From NCBI GenBank assembly GCA_947359465.1, contig OX375873.1, positions 44,984,437 to 45,048,436 on the forward strand: DNA of 64,000 nucleotides. The letters are read 5' to 3'. Shown here piece after piece: positions 33,086 to 43,829 of the stretch. The stretch is from Metellina segmentata (lineage: Eukaryota; Arthropoda; Arachnida; Araneae; Tetragnathidae). Below the pieces are notes generated by a model. It ran no database searches. It was not told the DNA's origin and saw only the letters and a list, made by a program, of their open reading frames with translations. Both the position numbers and the translations under genes were made by a program. Position 1 is the first letter of the stretch. The number at the start of each line of letters is the position of its first letter.

Positions 33086-33654
33086 CACTACCCTACAATA
33101 ATGGTCCGGACAGCAAGATGTGATAGTATAAGGAAAATAATACATGCATTAAAAGGGAAATGTCCCACACTTGCTGCAATTACACTATAAACCCTTCTGG
33201 GCATACTTTCTACAAGGGTTTGATTCACAGCTATGAGTATTTGTGTCCATTCCTGCTACAAGAATGTCGCCAGCTCAGCTGCAGGTTTCGGACGTGTTTT
33301 CCTGGTCCGTAAGCGTCGCTCTAACTCGCCCCCTAAATGTTCTATGGGGTTTAGGTTGGGACTCTGAGCAGGTCAGGGAAGACGTTTTACATCCATACCT
33401 CGATACCACTGCTTGACAAAGGCTGCAACATGACATGGAGGGCTGTCGTACTGTAAGTAACATTCATACATTCCATAAAATTGCCAGAGCGTAGGAAGAA
33501 CCTGATTGTCCAAAATGTTCTTGTAGACATCGACGTTCAATTGACCAGGAACAACATGCAAAGGTCTCAAGCCATACCACGAAAAACAACCCCAAACAAG
33601 TAGTCGGATTTTATGCAAATTCGCTGGCGCCCGGTCCATTATTGTAGGGTAGTG
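33086..33654 (-). mobile_element. Tc1-like deletion derivative, 569 bp (copy 1)
   Basis: TA duplications (33084-33085, 33655-33656) flank inverted ends CACTACCCTACAATAATGG. It keeps only the 3' half of a DD34E transposase gene. Its structure and internal junction are the same as in the 568-bp copy at 45049. Confidence 0.93.
33260..33640 (-). pseudogene. Tc1 transposase C-terminal half (copy 1)
   Basis: The minus frame starts at an ATG-type codon next to the terminal repeat ([14 protein letters not shown]) and at once enters [20 protein letters not shown], a block that lies mid-protein in complete relatives. It then has [14 protein letters not shown] and [12 protein letters not shown], with the catalytic Asp. 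It runs to KRLP, after which a frameshift leads to the region of the last Glu and the ELERRL-type tail. The DNA-binding domains are absent because of the internal deletion. Confidence 0.85.
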
Positions 33655-33754
33655 TACACACACTCATATGAGCACCACTTAAAATTAAAATGTTATTACC
33701 ATTGATATTGTTGATTGCCACATAAAAGTAAGCGGAATATACTCGGAAGTTATA

Positions 33755-34378
33755 CAACTGTGATCAAAAAGTACCCGGAATGCTGTCATAAAACTAAAGG
33801 TATCAATTTATTGATCTATAACATTTCCTTCAAAGTAATCTCCAACTTCAATGCTCTTGTGCCAACGTTTTTTCTAATCCTCAAAACATGCCTCAAAGTC
33901 GTTTTTGTGAAACCCCTTCAGGGTTCGTATCGAATTTTCTTTTATTGTATCAGTGGACTCAAAACGGTGGCCACTAAGGAGGGAGTTTCACTCGTGAAAA
34001 TACGAAAAGTCACACAGTGCCATATCAAATTAATACAGAGCTTGTGGAGCCATATTTGCTGAATGCTTTGTAAAAAATCACGTATAATAATGGCATTGGG
34101 AAAAGGCGCATTATTGTGGTGCTAATCCCCATGAGTTATCTCGACCCAATTGAGGTCGTTTTCGACTTGTCGTTTCGACGAATGATATAGGAACATGTTC
34201 AATAACGTCGCTTATTATTAAACGACGATCCCCTAGCACCAATTCTCTTACCTGATTGACATATTGATCATTAGTCGAAGTGGATGGTCTACCAGGTCGA
34301 GAATCATCTACGATGGATTCTCTACCATGTCTAAAATTTTTCTACCAATCAACTATTATTGTATTTTATAGTCGTCCG
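33755..34378 (-). pseudogene. Mariner (MLE) transposase relic with one terminal repeat
   Basis: The left end CTGTGATCAAAAAGTACCCG (33757) is a typical mariner inverted repeat start. Minus-strand frames show RPGRPSTSTNDQYVNQVREL and VLGDRRLIISDVIEHVPISF (34180-34310), the linker after the helix-turn-helix. They also show KGFTKNDFEACFED-type sequence with KRWHKSIEVGDYFEGN (33830-33930), the C-terminal end. The central catalytic region is reduced, and no right terminal repeat is seen. It is inactive. Confidence 0.8.
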
Positions 34379-34439
34379 TTAAAGCATTAGGCAACATTTA
34401 AAATGTGTTGTATCCACTAAACTAAAATATGGTGTATTA

Positions 34440-34785
34440 CATTTAGAACATCGCATTAACGTATGTTGAATTAATTTCATGTGATACCTGTACAAACACA
34501 CATACACAAAATCGTACATATAAAGGGAAGACGAAAAGGAAGACTAACTCAACCAATGTTCAGTCACTTAATAAATGCAAATACTCATAGTATGCAAAGT
34601 TACATGAACATATATTCAACCATCTGAACGTAGCACGGGCATCCACATACAGACAGATGGACAGACATACACTACACGTGCAAGAAACGGATTTGGCATA
34701 AGAAGGGTCCAAAACTTATAGAAAACTTGAAATAGGTCAAAAATATTCAATGTACAAACAAACATTCCACTCTTATCTCTTGCAT
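34440..34785 (-). repeat. Helitron 5'-part fragment related to 31303-32976
   Basis: Aligns to 32640-32970: shared blocks ACAAACACACATACACAAAA, AGAAGGGTCCAAAAC, ATAGAAAACTTGAAATAGGT and AATGTACAAACAAACA. The 3' hairpin end is missing. Confidence 0.8.
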
Positions 34786-34789
34786 GGAT

Positions 34790-35630
34790 GAGTGTTTCGT
34801 TTGGGCTTCTCGTCTTCCATTACAAAATGTACGTTTCATGCACAATGTTATTTTTATGGCGTTTTAAAAATGTTTTTAGACCCTTCTGTACATTTAAGAC
34901 AAATGTAACGGGAATTAATTTGTAACCTATGTTAACCGCAGATTTCTAAATTGTAAGTGTTTTAAATTTGGTGTAGGATTGATCAAACTGTAAAGATGTA
35001 GTACATATTACATTTACATATATATTTCTAAAACAAGAGAAAATTCAAATAATAGAAACCAAAAGGAATTTATTGAAAACGAAAGTGTTGGTGGATCAGG
35101 GCGTCATCAGGGAGGAGCCTGACCCAAACAACACAAATATTTGGATATTATATAGTACAGACAAACTCCAACTCTGCTTCATATTTTGGGGAAAGTGTTG
35201 TTACTTGGATATATGTGTACCTTGGACCTACAATGATGGGTTTATTATTTGGGCTAGTTTAAAACTAGTCATAGTAGTTTGTTTATTTGCCTATAGAAGC
35301 TTCTAGCAAGTTGTTCTAGTTAGTAAGAGTTTCAAAATTTTAATGAGAAAAATAAAACTACTTTTCACCTATTGAATCTAGGTACTTCGCTTTTACTCCT
35401 TTCTTCTCTAACCACAACATTTTGTTTTTATGATTTAATAATAGTACAGTCTTTTTAAGAATTATCTTAGCTACAAACTCATGAGTTTGAAATAAGACTT
35501 AGACTAACCTCAAAATACCTGATTGCCTGTCTGAAATATGACCAAGTGTCTTACCTTGATCCAAGTCAAAGCGTTGTTCCTTGGGACAGTTCAAAGTACT
35601 CCTCTGATAATATTAATATAACCACTTAAT
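34790..35630. other. No recognised feature
   Basis: A plus frame of 77 codons (35073-35306) has no known motif. Nothing else is supported. Confidence 0.45.
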
Positions 35631-35635
35631 ATTAA

Positions 35636-36484
35636 TGTTAGCTTTCACTCCAACAAACATTATTCATAGTTTTGAAGCATGTGGAATAGAACCTTTAAAC
35701 ATTAATGTATTTAAGGGTCATGAGTTGCTGCCTGCCAATGTAACAGACCAATGTAGCCTTTGAGTGACTCAATTTCAAAATGATAAAACTGACGGAGAAA
35801 ACCAAAAAGTATTCAGATAGAAATACTAGCAATACAGAAGCCTGGGCTGAGATTTGGTCCTTCAACATCAGAATTTACCCTGCTCTGAGCCCATCTTTGA
35901 AGATAGCTCACCAGAACAAATAAGGCCATATCCTAAAGCCCAGTCAAGTTAGATTACTCAGAGGGGTATGCCAAAAAAAATTCTGTATTTCGACTGATAC
36001 ACCAATAAAACAACAAATGGAAGAAAAGGCACTAAAATAATTTAAAAAGCTGAAAAGAGCCAAAAAAAGACACAAATAAGTTGATAACAGATTTTAAGAG
36101 AATATTTTCCGGTTATGATTCAGATATTGAAGAAGAAAATGAACTAGGCGACTTGTGTGAACTGAGTCAGGAAACTCAGAGGAGGATTTCATTGATTTAG
36201 AAGATCCATATTATGACAGTACAAATGTTGGTGGTTACACTGTAGTAACAATATCATGCAAGAAAACTAAAATAGGTAGTTAGTGAAGATTCATTTAATG
36301 TGTTCAGTACCTGAAAAAATCTACTCTCAAAAGTTTAACCAAATTAGATAACACAGTTTACAATGTGGACCAAGAATATTTAAGTTTTGAGCTTCCCAAC
36401 CAAATTGTTAGTGTTGGTTTAGCTAGCCCCCAGTTAGGAAAGTTAGTATTTGGTGTTAACCTTTCACAATTTACTGTTGAATGA
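35636..36484 (+). pseudogene. jerky/Tigger (pogo, CENP-B-like) transposase C-terminal relic
   Basis: Frames read LAFTPTNIIHSFEACGIEPL then NINVFKGHELLPANVTD, the end of the DDE_1 catalytic domain. Next come the linker IRPYPKAQ and TDTPIKQQ with a K/R-rich stretch (35915-36075), then an acidic region DSDIEEENELGD (36118). The final domain has a VGGYTVV-type core, LDNTVYNVDQEYLSFELPNQ and LVFGVNLSQFTVE before a TGA at 36482. The catalytic triad and DNA-binding domains are missing. Several stops and frameshifts are present. Confidence 0.75.
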
Positions 36485-36696
36485 GTGACATTGAATTTTA
36501 AAATCCTGAATTCACTTTTAGGTAGACTGTGGAAGTGCGACGTTTAAAAATGATATTTTATATCAAAACCACTAACCCATAAGACTGCAGTCGGCCAAAT
36601 TAGTTCTATAAAAACTATTGTAATTACACTGTACTTTAATTAACCACCTTGATCCTAATTCTAAGAATTTTTTCCGTATAAAATAAATTATATTAA

Positions 36697-37137
36697 CCCC
36701 TTGCGTACAGATTTATTTGAAAAAGTAGTTCGGATCATTTTTTGCACTTTAGTTACTGTTATATTTTCGTATTATCGTTTGCACACTAATTACTGTTATA
36801 TTTTCGTTTAATTTCGTTTGATAAAATGGCAAAAGTATGAGATAGATCGTACAGCTTATGATCTCAGCGTTTATTATGAAAAAGAATGTATGTTAACGCA
36901 GCAGTGTAAATATTTCTATGTTTGGAGTCAGATTAAATAAAGTGCATTTTTAGAGAGAACGATTGAATGATTTGATTCAAAGAGAGTCTCGTAACACCAA
37001 TCACTCTTGCCATGAACAAGAATGTATTCTACACGTTTAATTTTTGTCCTAGTTAGAATTACGAATTAGACTCGTCATCCGTAATTTAGGCAAAACAAGT
37101 GCACGACGAGTCTCAGTCGTCAAATGTACCCTAGAGG
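36697..37137. mobile_element. piggyBac-like MITE, TTAA target, 441 bp
   Basis: TTAA (36693-36696 and 37138-37141) flanks ends CCCCTTGCGTACA and, on the complement at the right, CCTCTAGGGTACA. Subterminal GACTCGTC/GACGAGTC motifs repeat near the right end. No coding sequence. Confidence 0.85.
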
Positions 37138-37141
37138 TTAA

Positions 37142-38630
37142 GAAGAGAGAGAGAGAGAGTATTCCACTATTTCCTAAAATATATATATATAAAACTAAAA
37201 TACCTAAAGTTTGATAAAACTTAATTCTTAATGTTTAAAAATCAATAATACGCAAATAAAAAATTTTAATGTCAAAATGGTCCAAGGTACAACACCTCCC
37301 CCTAGATTTATTTAGATATCTATATATTTATTTATTTTATATATATTTTTTTTTTTTAATACATCAATTTCTAGAAATAATCTGTATTTTAAATAAGGTT
37401 ATTATATTTGGAAAATTATTACAGGACAAACAGTATATAGCAGTGTTAGAACCAATTTATGGTTAAAATAAGGTTAATATGTGAGGAAGGATTCAAATAT
37501 AGACAGTATCTATTTTTATAACCGTTTAAAATATAGATAATATGAGGGGATGATTCCATTACGGAGCATATATTTTTTTAGTACCAATCGGCATTTGATA
37601 TAAGGATAATAAGTTGGGAATGTAGACGAGGGATCATAGGAATATAGATACCACAGAGGGTTGTAATGAAAATATAAAGAGTGCATTTTAAGGCATTTAT
37701 TAATAGTTAAACAGTTCGTGTTCAAGTTGAAGATAAAAATAGATGTAGTCTGCGGGCGTCTCTTTCGCAGACCTAATCAAATAAAATACCTAAAAAAAAG
37801 GTAAGGGAAAATTTAAAATACTACATGTAAGGTATAAATCAGGCTCATAAATATTCATACTTGAGAATATTAAACTGCATTCTGTTCCGAATTTTAAATT
37901 TTTAATAAAAGATCCGAACCTTAAATGCGGCTTCAGATCCATTTAAAATATTCGGGGCAGTATCCTCATACACGAAAAAATACTCTCTAAGCGAAACATG
38001 AAATATTCATAAAAAGACTGCGACACACAGTCTTAGAGGTACTCTTATTCTTATACGTTGAGCCCTTTTTGAGAATATTATGATGCATGCCAACCGTACT
38101 TTTCATTTTCCCCGCGTCCCGCTGGATATAATAACACAAGAAATATCTTGGGAAAAAATTATGATGGCTTAGTTCCCTTGGGAAGAGGTAAATCCGATTA
38201 CAAGTAATTTCTTCCAAAAAGTTTTATGAAGTAATGATTCTATTTTTGGAGCAAGAAACCGAGAAAGAAAAACATATTTATTTTTTGGATCGAAATATTT
38301 TCTTAGAGCTCAAACATTAGATTTTTGGAAATGCGGTTTCAGTGCGTGATCAAACACATTGCGGTGGTGATCAGTTCTTTGAAATGAGATTACGATACAC
38401 GAAACAAATTCAAATCCTCTTGCTAAATTTGCTATTGTAATTTTTAACTAATTTATTTCAATGATGTATTCAATTCTTGCATACCTTGAATGCCGATTAG
38501 ATACATAATTTATTCAATAAACTTTTCATGGATGAGAGTTTTTATCTCTAATCCAGGCATCTTTAAATATATTATTGATTATTATTCTACAAAATTGTCG
38601 CAGAATCTGGGTAAAAAGTTAAGTAGATAA
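37142..38630. other. No recognised gene; short GA and TA runs
   Basis: A GA run (37145-37160) and a short TA run (37182-37190) are the only clear features. The 76-codon minus frame at 37987-38217 has no known motif. Confidence 0.5.
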
Positions 38631-38631
38631 A

Positions 38632-38745
38632 TTCACGTAACACAGGGAGAAGGCACAAAGGGCTATTTTTGGCGGCCCTTTATGGATTCCAAAGCGAAAT
38701 AACCGAGGACAACACTTCGTAATTTTTGAGCCATATCATCTGGGA
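38632..38745 (-). repeat. SINE-A tail fragment
   Basis: AAGGGCTATTTTTGGCGGCC, then CCGAGGACAACACTTCGTAA and GAGCCATATCATCTGGGACG follow the SINE-A tail order. Confidence 0.65.
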
Positions 38746-38749
38746 CGTG

Positions 38750-39665
38750 TGTGTTTCCATAGAAAAATAACAAATATCTTAAGTTGTACGTACACACTAG
38801 AAGTTTATATTTTTAATTTCAACTTTAAAAATCCAGTTTTTTCATAGTAGGTCATTGGTTTATGCTTAAAACTATTTCAGTGAAAACTATCATATTCAAC
38901 TAAGTATTAATCAGCTAATTCAGATGTAATGAGCTAATTAGCATGTTTTTTGAACAGTGAAATCTCAAATTCTAATTTGTCTAGAAAGACAATTCTAGTT
39001 GGAAATTATTTCTAATATTATTCTTCCTGTTTTGACCATCAATAAAGTTTCTTGAGAGAAAAAGTTTTCTGTTACAACTCTTTTCGCCAAGAATGCATAA
39101 AAAATCTTGATTTTTTTTCTGGAAATTGAGGATTTAAAAATCCAATAAAAATTTATTTCTTAACTAATAACTCTGATTGAAGGTCAAAACATTCGTTGTA
39201 TTATGTAGATTATAATGATACAAAAATAATTATAATAGATTAATTTATTGTTGAGTTATCACTGTTTGAACAACGCATCCTATTGCAAAAACTTGTTTCT
39301 TCAGAAATTGAGTTTAAAGTTTAGCAAACACGTCTGTTCATGATGAAAGTACCTACGAAAACCCTTGTAACTAGAAAACTATTTCGAATATTTTCAAGTT
39401 CTTGGCATTGTTTGAAAGCTAAGGAATTGAAGAATATTTTGAAGCAATAAAAAAAATTTAGACTTTCTGTTGGATTTTCAGGATTTTTAGTGTGTTTATA
39501 CACCTTAAACTGAATTCTATTTTTAATGTTCTTTTGTAACGCTGCGTGTTTCAGTTCTTACGAACAATCCCTAAAGTTATCTATTGACATTGAGCTAAAT
39601 GAAATGAATTTCCCTATTTTTAACAAAACAATTTAATTGTAGTTTTGCACATCTGAGTAGATAGG
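38750..39665. other. No recognised feature
   Basis: AT-rich sequence with no supported gene or repeat. Confidence 0.5.
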
Positions 39666-39670
39666 AAGAT

Positions 39671-39860
39671 GAATTAACGTCTCACACAATGGGATGCTGG
39701 TGCCAAACCGATATTGATATTATATCCAAAGGGAATGATACAAGGAAAACCTCTCATAATTTTGAACCACAGCCAAAACACCACGGAGGCGACACCCGAG
39801 CTGACACCCCACTCTCCGAACTTCCACACTTATCCAACGTGAGATTTTCTCAATAGGTTT
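39671..39860 (-). mobile_element. SINE-A copy, head truncated
   Basis: GAATTAACGTCTCACACAAT, ATCCAAAGGGAATGATACAA, CATAATTTTGAACCACAGCC and GACACCCCACTCTCCGAACT match the SINE-A tail and middle. Confidence 0.8.
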
Positions 39861-39864
39861 TCAA

Positions 39865-40390
39865 TTAGTCTGAAATCTAAAGAAAAGTTGCATCAAACAG
39901 AGCCTTCCCTCATGACTATTATTACACACTCTTTGCAGGTAAGTCAAAAATTGCAGTTTTTCGTTTCAACAAGGTGAAGTAACAAATGCATAACTTTGGA
40001 TTGTATTTCTCTCGATAATGTTTTTCTAAACAGTAACTTAGGTAAGTACATATAATAACCGCCATTCGTCACTCTGACACATGAAGTTAGAACAGAACAA
40101 AACGAAAAAGTAGTAATAGCATCAGCAAGAGTCCGGTTTGCTTCGAAAGTGCTCTAGCTTTCCAATAGTGCGCATATACGCCTTCTGAATGCAGCTAAAG
40201 TGCATATCAACCATCCCTCTACATAAGCCACATTTAAGGCTACTATAGATGCGAAAATGATGCGAGTGATTGATTTCTAAAGCATGGTGCTGTTCAATTA
40301 CCTTAATGTAGCCATAGCTAGAAAGTGAAGGCTGAAAGGTGTCTAAAATGGCCTTGGCACTTTTGTTTGGTAATTCCAGCCATTCTGGAA
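39865..40390. other. No recognised feature
   Basis: The 99-codon minus frame at 40122-40421 runs into the Tc1 end at 40394 and shows no known motif, so it is not called. Confidence 0.4.
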
Positions 40391-40393
40391 TTA

Positions 40394-40925
40394 CACTACA
40401 TGAAAAAAAGTATTTGAACACTGCATGTTTCTCAGAAAAAGTGCTTTATTATTACATCTAGTAACGTGTAGGCCTCACTTTTGCTTGTATTACAGCTTCA
40501 AGGCATACCTTTCGAGGAATACCTTCCACAAGTTCTCTGTAAGTCTGGGCAGGAATAGCTCGACATACCTCTTGCAAGACTGCGAGAAGAGTTTGTTGTG
40601 AAGATGGGTGTCCGTAGTACTCGTCGCTCCAGTCCGTCCCACAAGTGTTCTATCGGATTCAGATCAGGAGTCTGAACAGGCCTGTCAAGTAAATTCATCT
40701 CACTTTCAGGAAAGCAGTACAGCACGCGTTTCGAAGTATGACATGAAACTCGATCCTGTTGGTCATCGATCACATAAAGCATCACCAGAACACATTCGAT
40801 CACATAAAGCAATAGGCCTAATCCTAACGTGAAAAAACAATCCCACACTAAGATATATCCTCCTTATGCAGCATTTCCGCATCCAAATTTCTGCCGTGTC
40901 CAAAAACTTTTTTGTCCATATAGTG
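40394..40925 (-). mobile_element. Second-family Tc1 deletion derivative, 532 bp
   Basis: TA (40392-40393, 40926-40927) flanks ends CACTACATGAAAAAAAG and, on the complement at the right, CACTATATGGACAAAAAAG, followed by TTTGAACAC/TTTGGACAC. The ends differ from those of the 33086/45049 family, so this is a separate Tc1 lineage. Confidence 0.85.
40480..40860 (-). pseudogene. Tc1 transposase C-terminal relic
   Basis: Minus frame: VWDCFFTLGLGLL, a degraded VMVWGCFS-type block at 40845. It then shows PVQTPDLNPIEHLWDGLERR (40615-40680), with the last catalytic Glu and the following Trp-Asp. A frameshift then leads to VLQEVCRAIPAQTYRELVEG and a SMPRR-like end. An internal duplication-flanked deletion (TTTATGTGATCGA at about 40749 and 40796, on the minus strand) has removed the region holding the second Asp. 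Confidence 0.8.
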
Positions 40926-40961
40926 TATATCTGTCTTTTAAATAATTTTGACTATTCCAAC

Positions 40962-41412
40962 TGCAGATACGGTAATGGTGTTGTTGTTGTTTCCTACACT
41001 GGCAGACCAGAGGAGTGCCAGGCCCGTCGAAGACGGCAAGGGGATGACGCCTGCCATGTTATTGAGCCCTATTGGGAGGAAGTCCGACTTTGCTCGACAT
41101 ACATGACACATCCTTTTTACAGGAAGGTCCCTTTCATGCATCCATTCAATCACACCTATCGTAATTTAGATCCCAATCAGAGGCCGATAACCCCCTGATC
41201 AGGTACCCCCAGAGGTATTGATTTGGTATGGGAACATGGGGGACTTTGTGACCACGACCTATTTAACGTGTCCCGGTCACCATTAGTGAACACGACGGTC
41301 TTTAGCCAGGTCGAAGCGAAGATCCCGCAATCATCAGAATTGCAGGCTCCACCGAGGACAGAACCCACAACCCTTCTGATGCGAGCCCGACGCTCTACTG
41401 ACTGAGCTACCG
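40962..41412 (-). mobile_element. tRNA-derived SINE (family C), about 450 bp with AAC tail
   Basis: On the minus strand it starts GCGGTAGCTCAGTCAGTAGA (tRNA-like 5' end with an A box) at about 41408 and has a B-box-like GGGTTCTGTCCT 50 bp later. Its core reads GACCGTCGTGTTC... GGGACACGTTAAATAGG and GTCGTGGTC, closely matching the SINE-A core. It then has its own 3' body and an AACAACAACAAC tail at 40985. The modular structure is clear. Confidence 0.85.
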
Positions 41413-41413
41413 C

Positions 41414-41703
41414 GTTAATTTTAGTTAACGTCGTACTACAACACAACGGGCTATTGACGACGGTCCGGGATCAGTCCCTTATGTGAAAGATACGAGGACA
41501 ACACCTCGTAATTTTGAACCACGGTCAGATGACGAAGCAACACCTTGCTGGCAACCCACTCTCCAAACTTCCACGCCAACCCAACGTGAGGACTTTCGGC
41601 CACTACAGATTTAAGGTGCACCAGCGGCCTCTACACCATACGCTTACAAACATCCATGCCCGAACCCGGATTCGAACCAGAAACCTTCTGATCTAGAGGC
41701 TAC
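41414..41703 (-). mobile_element. SINE-A body joined to a family-B head
   Basis: Tail and body are SINE-A (GTTAACGTCGTACTACAACA, GGTCCGGGATCAGTCCC, TTTTGAACCACGGTCAGATG). The head, on the minus strand, reads GCCTCTAGATCAGAAGG and GGTTCGAATCCGGGTTCGGG, matching family B (7270-7456) rather than the usual SINE-A head. Confidence 0.8.
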
Positions 41704-41766
41704 CAACTGCAGATGCAATGGGTATATCATATTGTAAGATATAAAAGCAGGAAGATAGATAACTTA

Positions 41767-42045
41767 ATAAACGTCGTACTGGAGCAACACAATGGACTAT
41801 AGGCGACGGTCCTAGATCAATCCCGACAGAAAAGATCCGAGAACAACTCGTAATTTTGAAACACTTTCAAATGATGAGGTCAACACCGAAGTTAGCACCC
41901 TATTCTCCAAACTTCCATACCACGCCAACGTGAGTACATTTGAGACCATGATTAATATAACGTACACCAACTTCTCCATTCACGACGGTCTTTGGTTTTG
42001 AAAGCGTTTCGAACATGCAATCCTGTGATTGTTAGTCCTCTCTTT
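41767..42045 (-). mobile_element. SINE-A copy
   Basis: AATAAACGTCGTACTGGAGC, ATCAATCCCGACAG, TTCTCCAAACTTCCATACCA, AACGTGAGTACATTTGAGAC and CACGACGGTCTTTGG are present in order. The head is decayed. Confidence 0.85.
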
Positions 42046-42049
42046 CTAT

Positions 42050-42660
42050 CGGGGTCCACTGCCTCTACAGGTGCGAAGGATATTTGTTGTTGAAACTTGT
42101 ATCAAAACACTATTGATTGGAATCTCAATAATTTCGTCAGAAAATGTATGCAAATTCCTTTTGTCTACTTTTAGGTAGGATGAATCTCATACCTTACTCC
42201 ATTTGTATCGAGATATTTCGTCGTTTGTGCAAGTGCACTCTTAATTCATGTTGAGATGAAAACTCTTTAGTAGAGTTATCAGAGTTTCAGTGTGTTCGCA
42301 TTAAAGTATGTAGATTATCTTTTCGTATGCTTACATGACCAAGAATGAGTAGTAAAATAATTAGACTTTTATTAATAAACTGAGGACGATACAAAACTAT
42401 GAACTCAGCTAAACTCCTTTTTTTACCACTCACCTTTAAACATTCTTTTAATTTCTAAATTAATTTTTCATCGCATTCGATATCATGGTCCAAGCTTGTG
42501 CTTACGTTCGTAAAAATGCACTCGCTTATTTCATAATTTTCGTTTGCTTAATGAATATAATATTAAAACATAACATTGTTTAACAATGCAAAAGTAGAAG
42601 ATACAGAGGCGCGATAAAAATGTAATTCACCGAGCGCTTGCACACTCTCACATATTGTCT
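42050..42660. other. No recognised feature
   Basis: AT-rich spacer between SINEs. Confidence 0.5.
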
Positions 42661-42667
42661 GGAGACT

Positions 42668-42848
42668 TTATGAATTAAAGAACGGAAGTTTGAGGAAGGG
42701 GTGACAGCTCAGGTGTGACCTCGTCATCTGACCTTGCTTCAAAATTATCTGATGTGATGTCCTCGGATCTTTCCTTTCTGGTTTGATCTCTGACCGTTGC
42801 CAATGGATCGTCGAGTTTTTCAAGTGCGACGTTATTTAAATACCTACC
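42668..42848 (+). mobile_element. SINE-A copy, head truncated
   Basis: Sense order: GACAGCTCAGGTGTGACCTC, GTCATCTGACC, GTGATGTCCTCGGATCTTTC, TGACCGTTGCCAATGG, GTGCGACGTTATTTAAATAC. Confidence 0.8.
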
Positions 42849-42849
42849 T

Positions 42850-43265
42850 ACCTGAGTAAATGCAAAAAACATAACTTATTCACTGGTGCCGCTCTGCGTA
42901 AAACAACAATATATGATGGTTAATGGGAAGCAAGAAGTGTTTTAACGAAATCTAATGGCTAATACTACGCGTTTCTTCTTTGTGTTTACGTTCTTTTTTT
43001 TATTTTTCTTGTTCTTAAATACTTGTCATTGTAGACAAAAACACCCGACTATTATTTGTTTTCTTTTGCAAACCTACTGGTAGAAAAAATGAAATTTTTT
43101 CACCGAATTGAAAAAAAAAACATTTACGATGAGGAATTTTATGAAAGCAGTTTTAAAAAATAATCTCAATTGTATAAGCGGTTCATTTTCATATTTCCGC
43201 CTAGAGGCCTGCAGTTTTCCATGTATGACATGTGTCCAATTTTGACCTTCTTGACCAATGGAAGT
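42850..43265. other. No recognised feature
   Basis: AT-rich spacer. Confidence 0.5.
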
Positions 43266-43269
43266 TCTA

Positions 43270-43575
43270 CAAAGGATTCTATTAAAAGGAAATAAAAAAG
43301 GAAATGAAAAAGCAAAATACTCTTTTTTTCAAAGGACTCTGTTCTAAGAAAACGGTTAATAGAATATATCCAAATGCTTCTGTCCTATTTAAATAAACGA
43401 GCAATATAAATTTTCTAATGGATTCTATTCATAGGAAAACAGCTATAGAGAATCTTTTCAAAAAATTATGTTCGAATGAAATGAGCAATATAATTTTTAC
43501 AGGGGATTTTATTCAAAGGAAAATAACCATTACGACTGAAAATCTTTCCAAAGAATTGTGTTCAATAAAACCATC
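43270..43575. repeat. Degenerate tandem repeat, about 84-bp units
   Basis: Three diverged units start AAAGGACTCTGTTCTAAGAA, AATGGATTCTATTCATAGGA and AGGGGATTTTATTCAAAGGA (43338, 43420, 43500), with shared GAGCAATATAA near their ends. A partial unit precedes them. Confidence 0.65.
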
Positions 43576-43828
43576 TTAGAGTTCGAATCCAACAAACACC
43601 GTCGTGTACAAAGGGTTCTTATGCACGTTAAATCTGTCGTGGCTTCAAATGTTCTCACGTTGGCATGGTGTAGATATTTGGAGAGTGGGTTGCCGGCTCA
43701 GGTGTTACCTCTTCATCTGACTGTGGTTCAAAGTTACTTGGTGCTATCCTCGTATCTTTCCCTTGGGGATTGATCCCGGATTGTCGTCAATAGCCCGCTG
43801 TGTTGCTCCAGTATGACGTTAATTAAAA
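43574..43828 (+). mobile_element. SINE-A copy, well preserved body
   Basis: Starts in the B box (GAGTTCGAATCCAAC) and runs through ACACCGTCGTGTACA, GCACGTTAAATCTGTCGTGG, TCACGTTGGCATGGTGTAG, GAGAGTGGGTTGCCGGCTCA, GGGATTGATCCCGGATTGTC and GACGTTAATTAA. This is a good reference for the family. Confidence 0.93.
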
Positions 43829-43829
43829 T

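Noticed and set aside
35073..35306. 77-codon plus frame with a hydrophobic C-terminal half
   Set aside because: No signal peptide at the right place, no homologue recognised, AT-driven residues dominate.
40122..40421. 99-codon minus frame ending at a Tc1 end
   Set aside because: Its start lies inside the Tc1 terminal repeat and no family is recognised; probably chance.
41340..41412. tRNA-like sequence with good A box
   Set aside because: It continues into a SINE body, has a diverged B box and no clean cloverleaf; not a functional tRNA gene.
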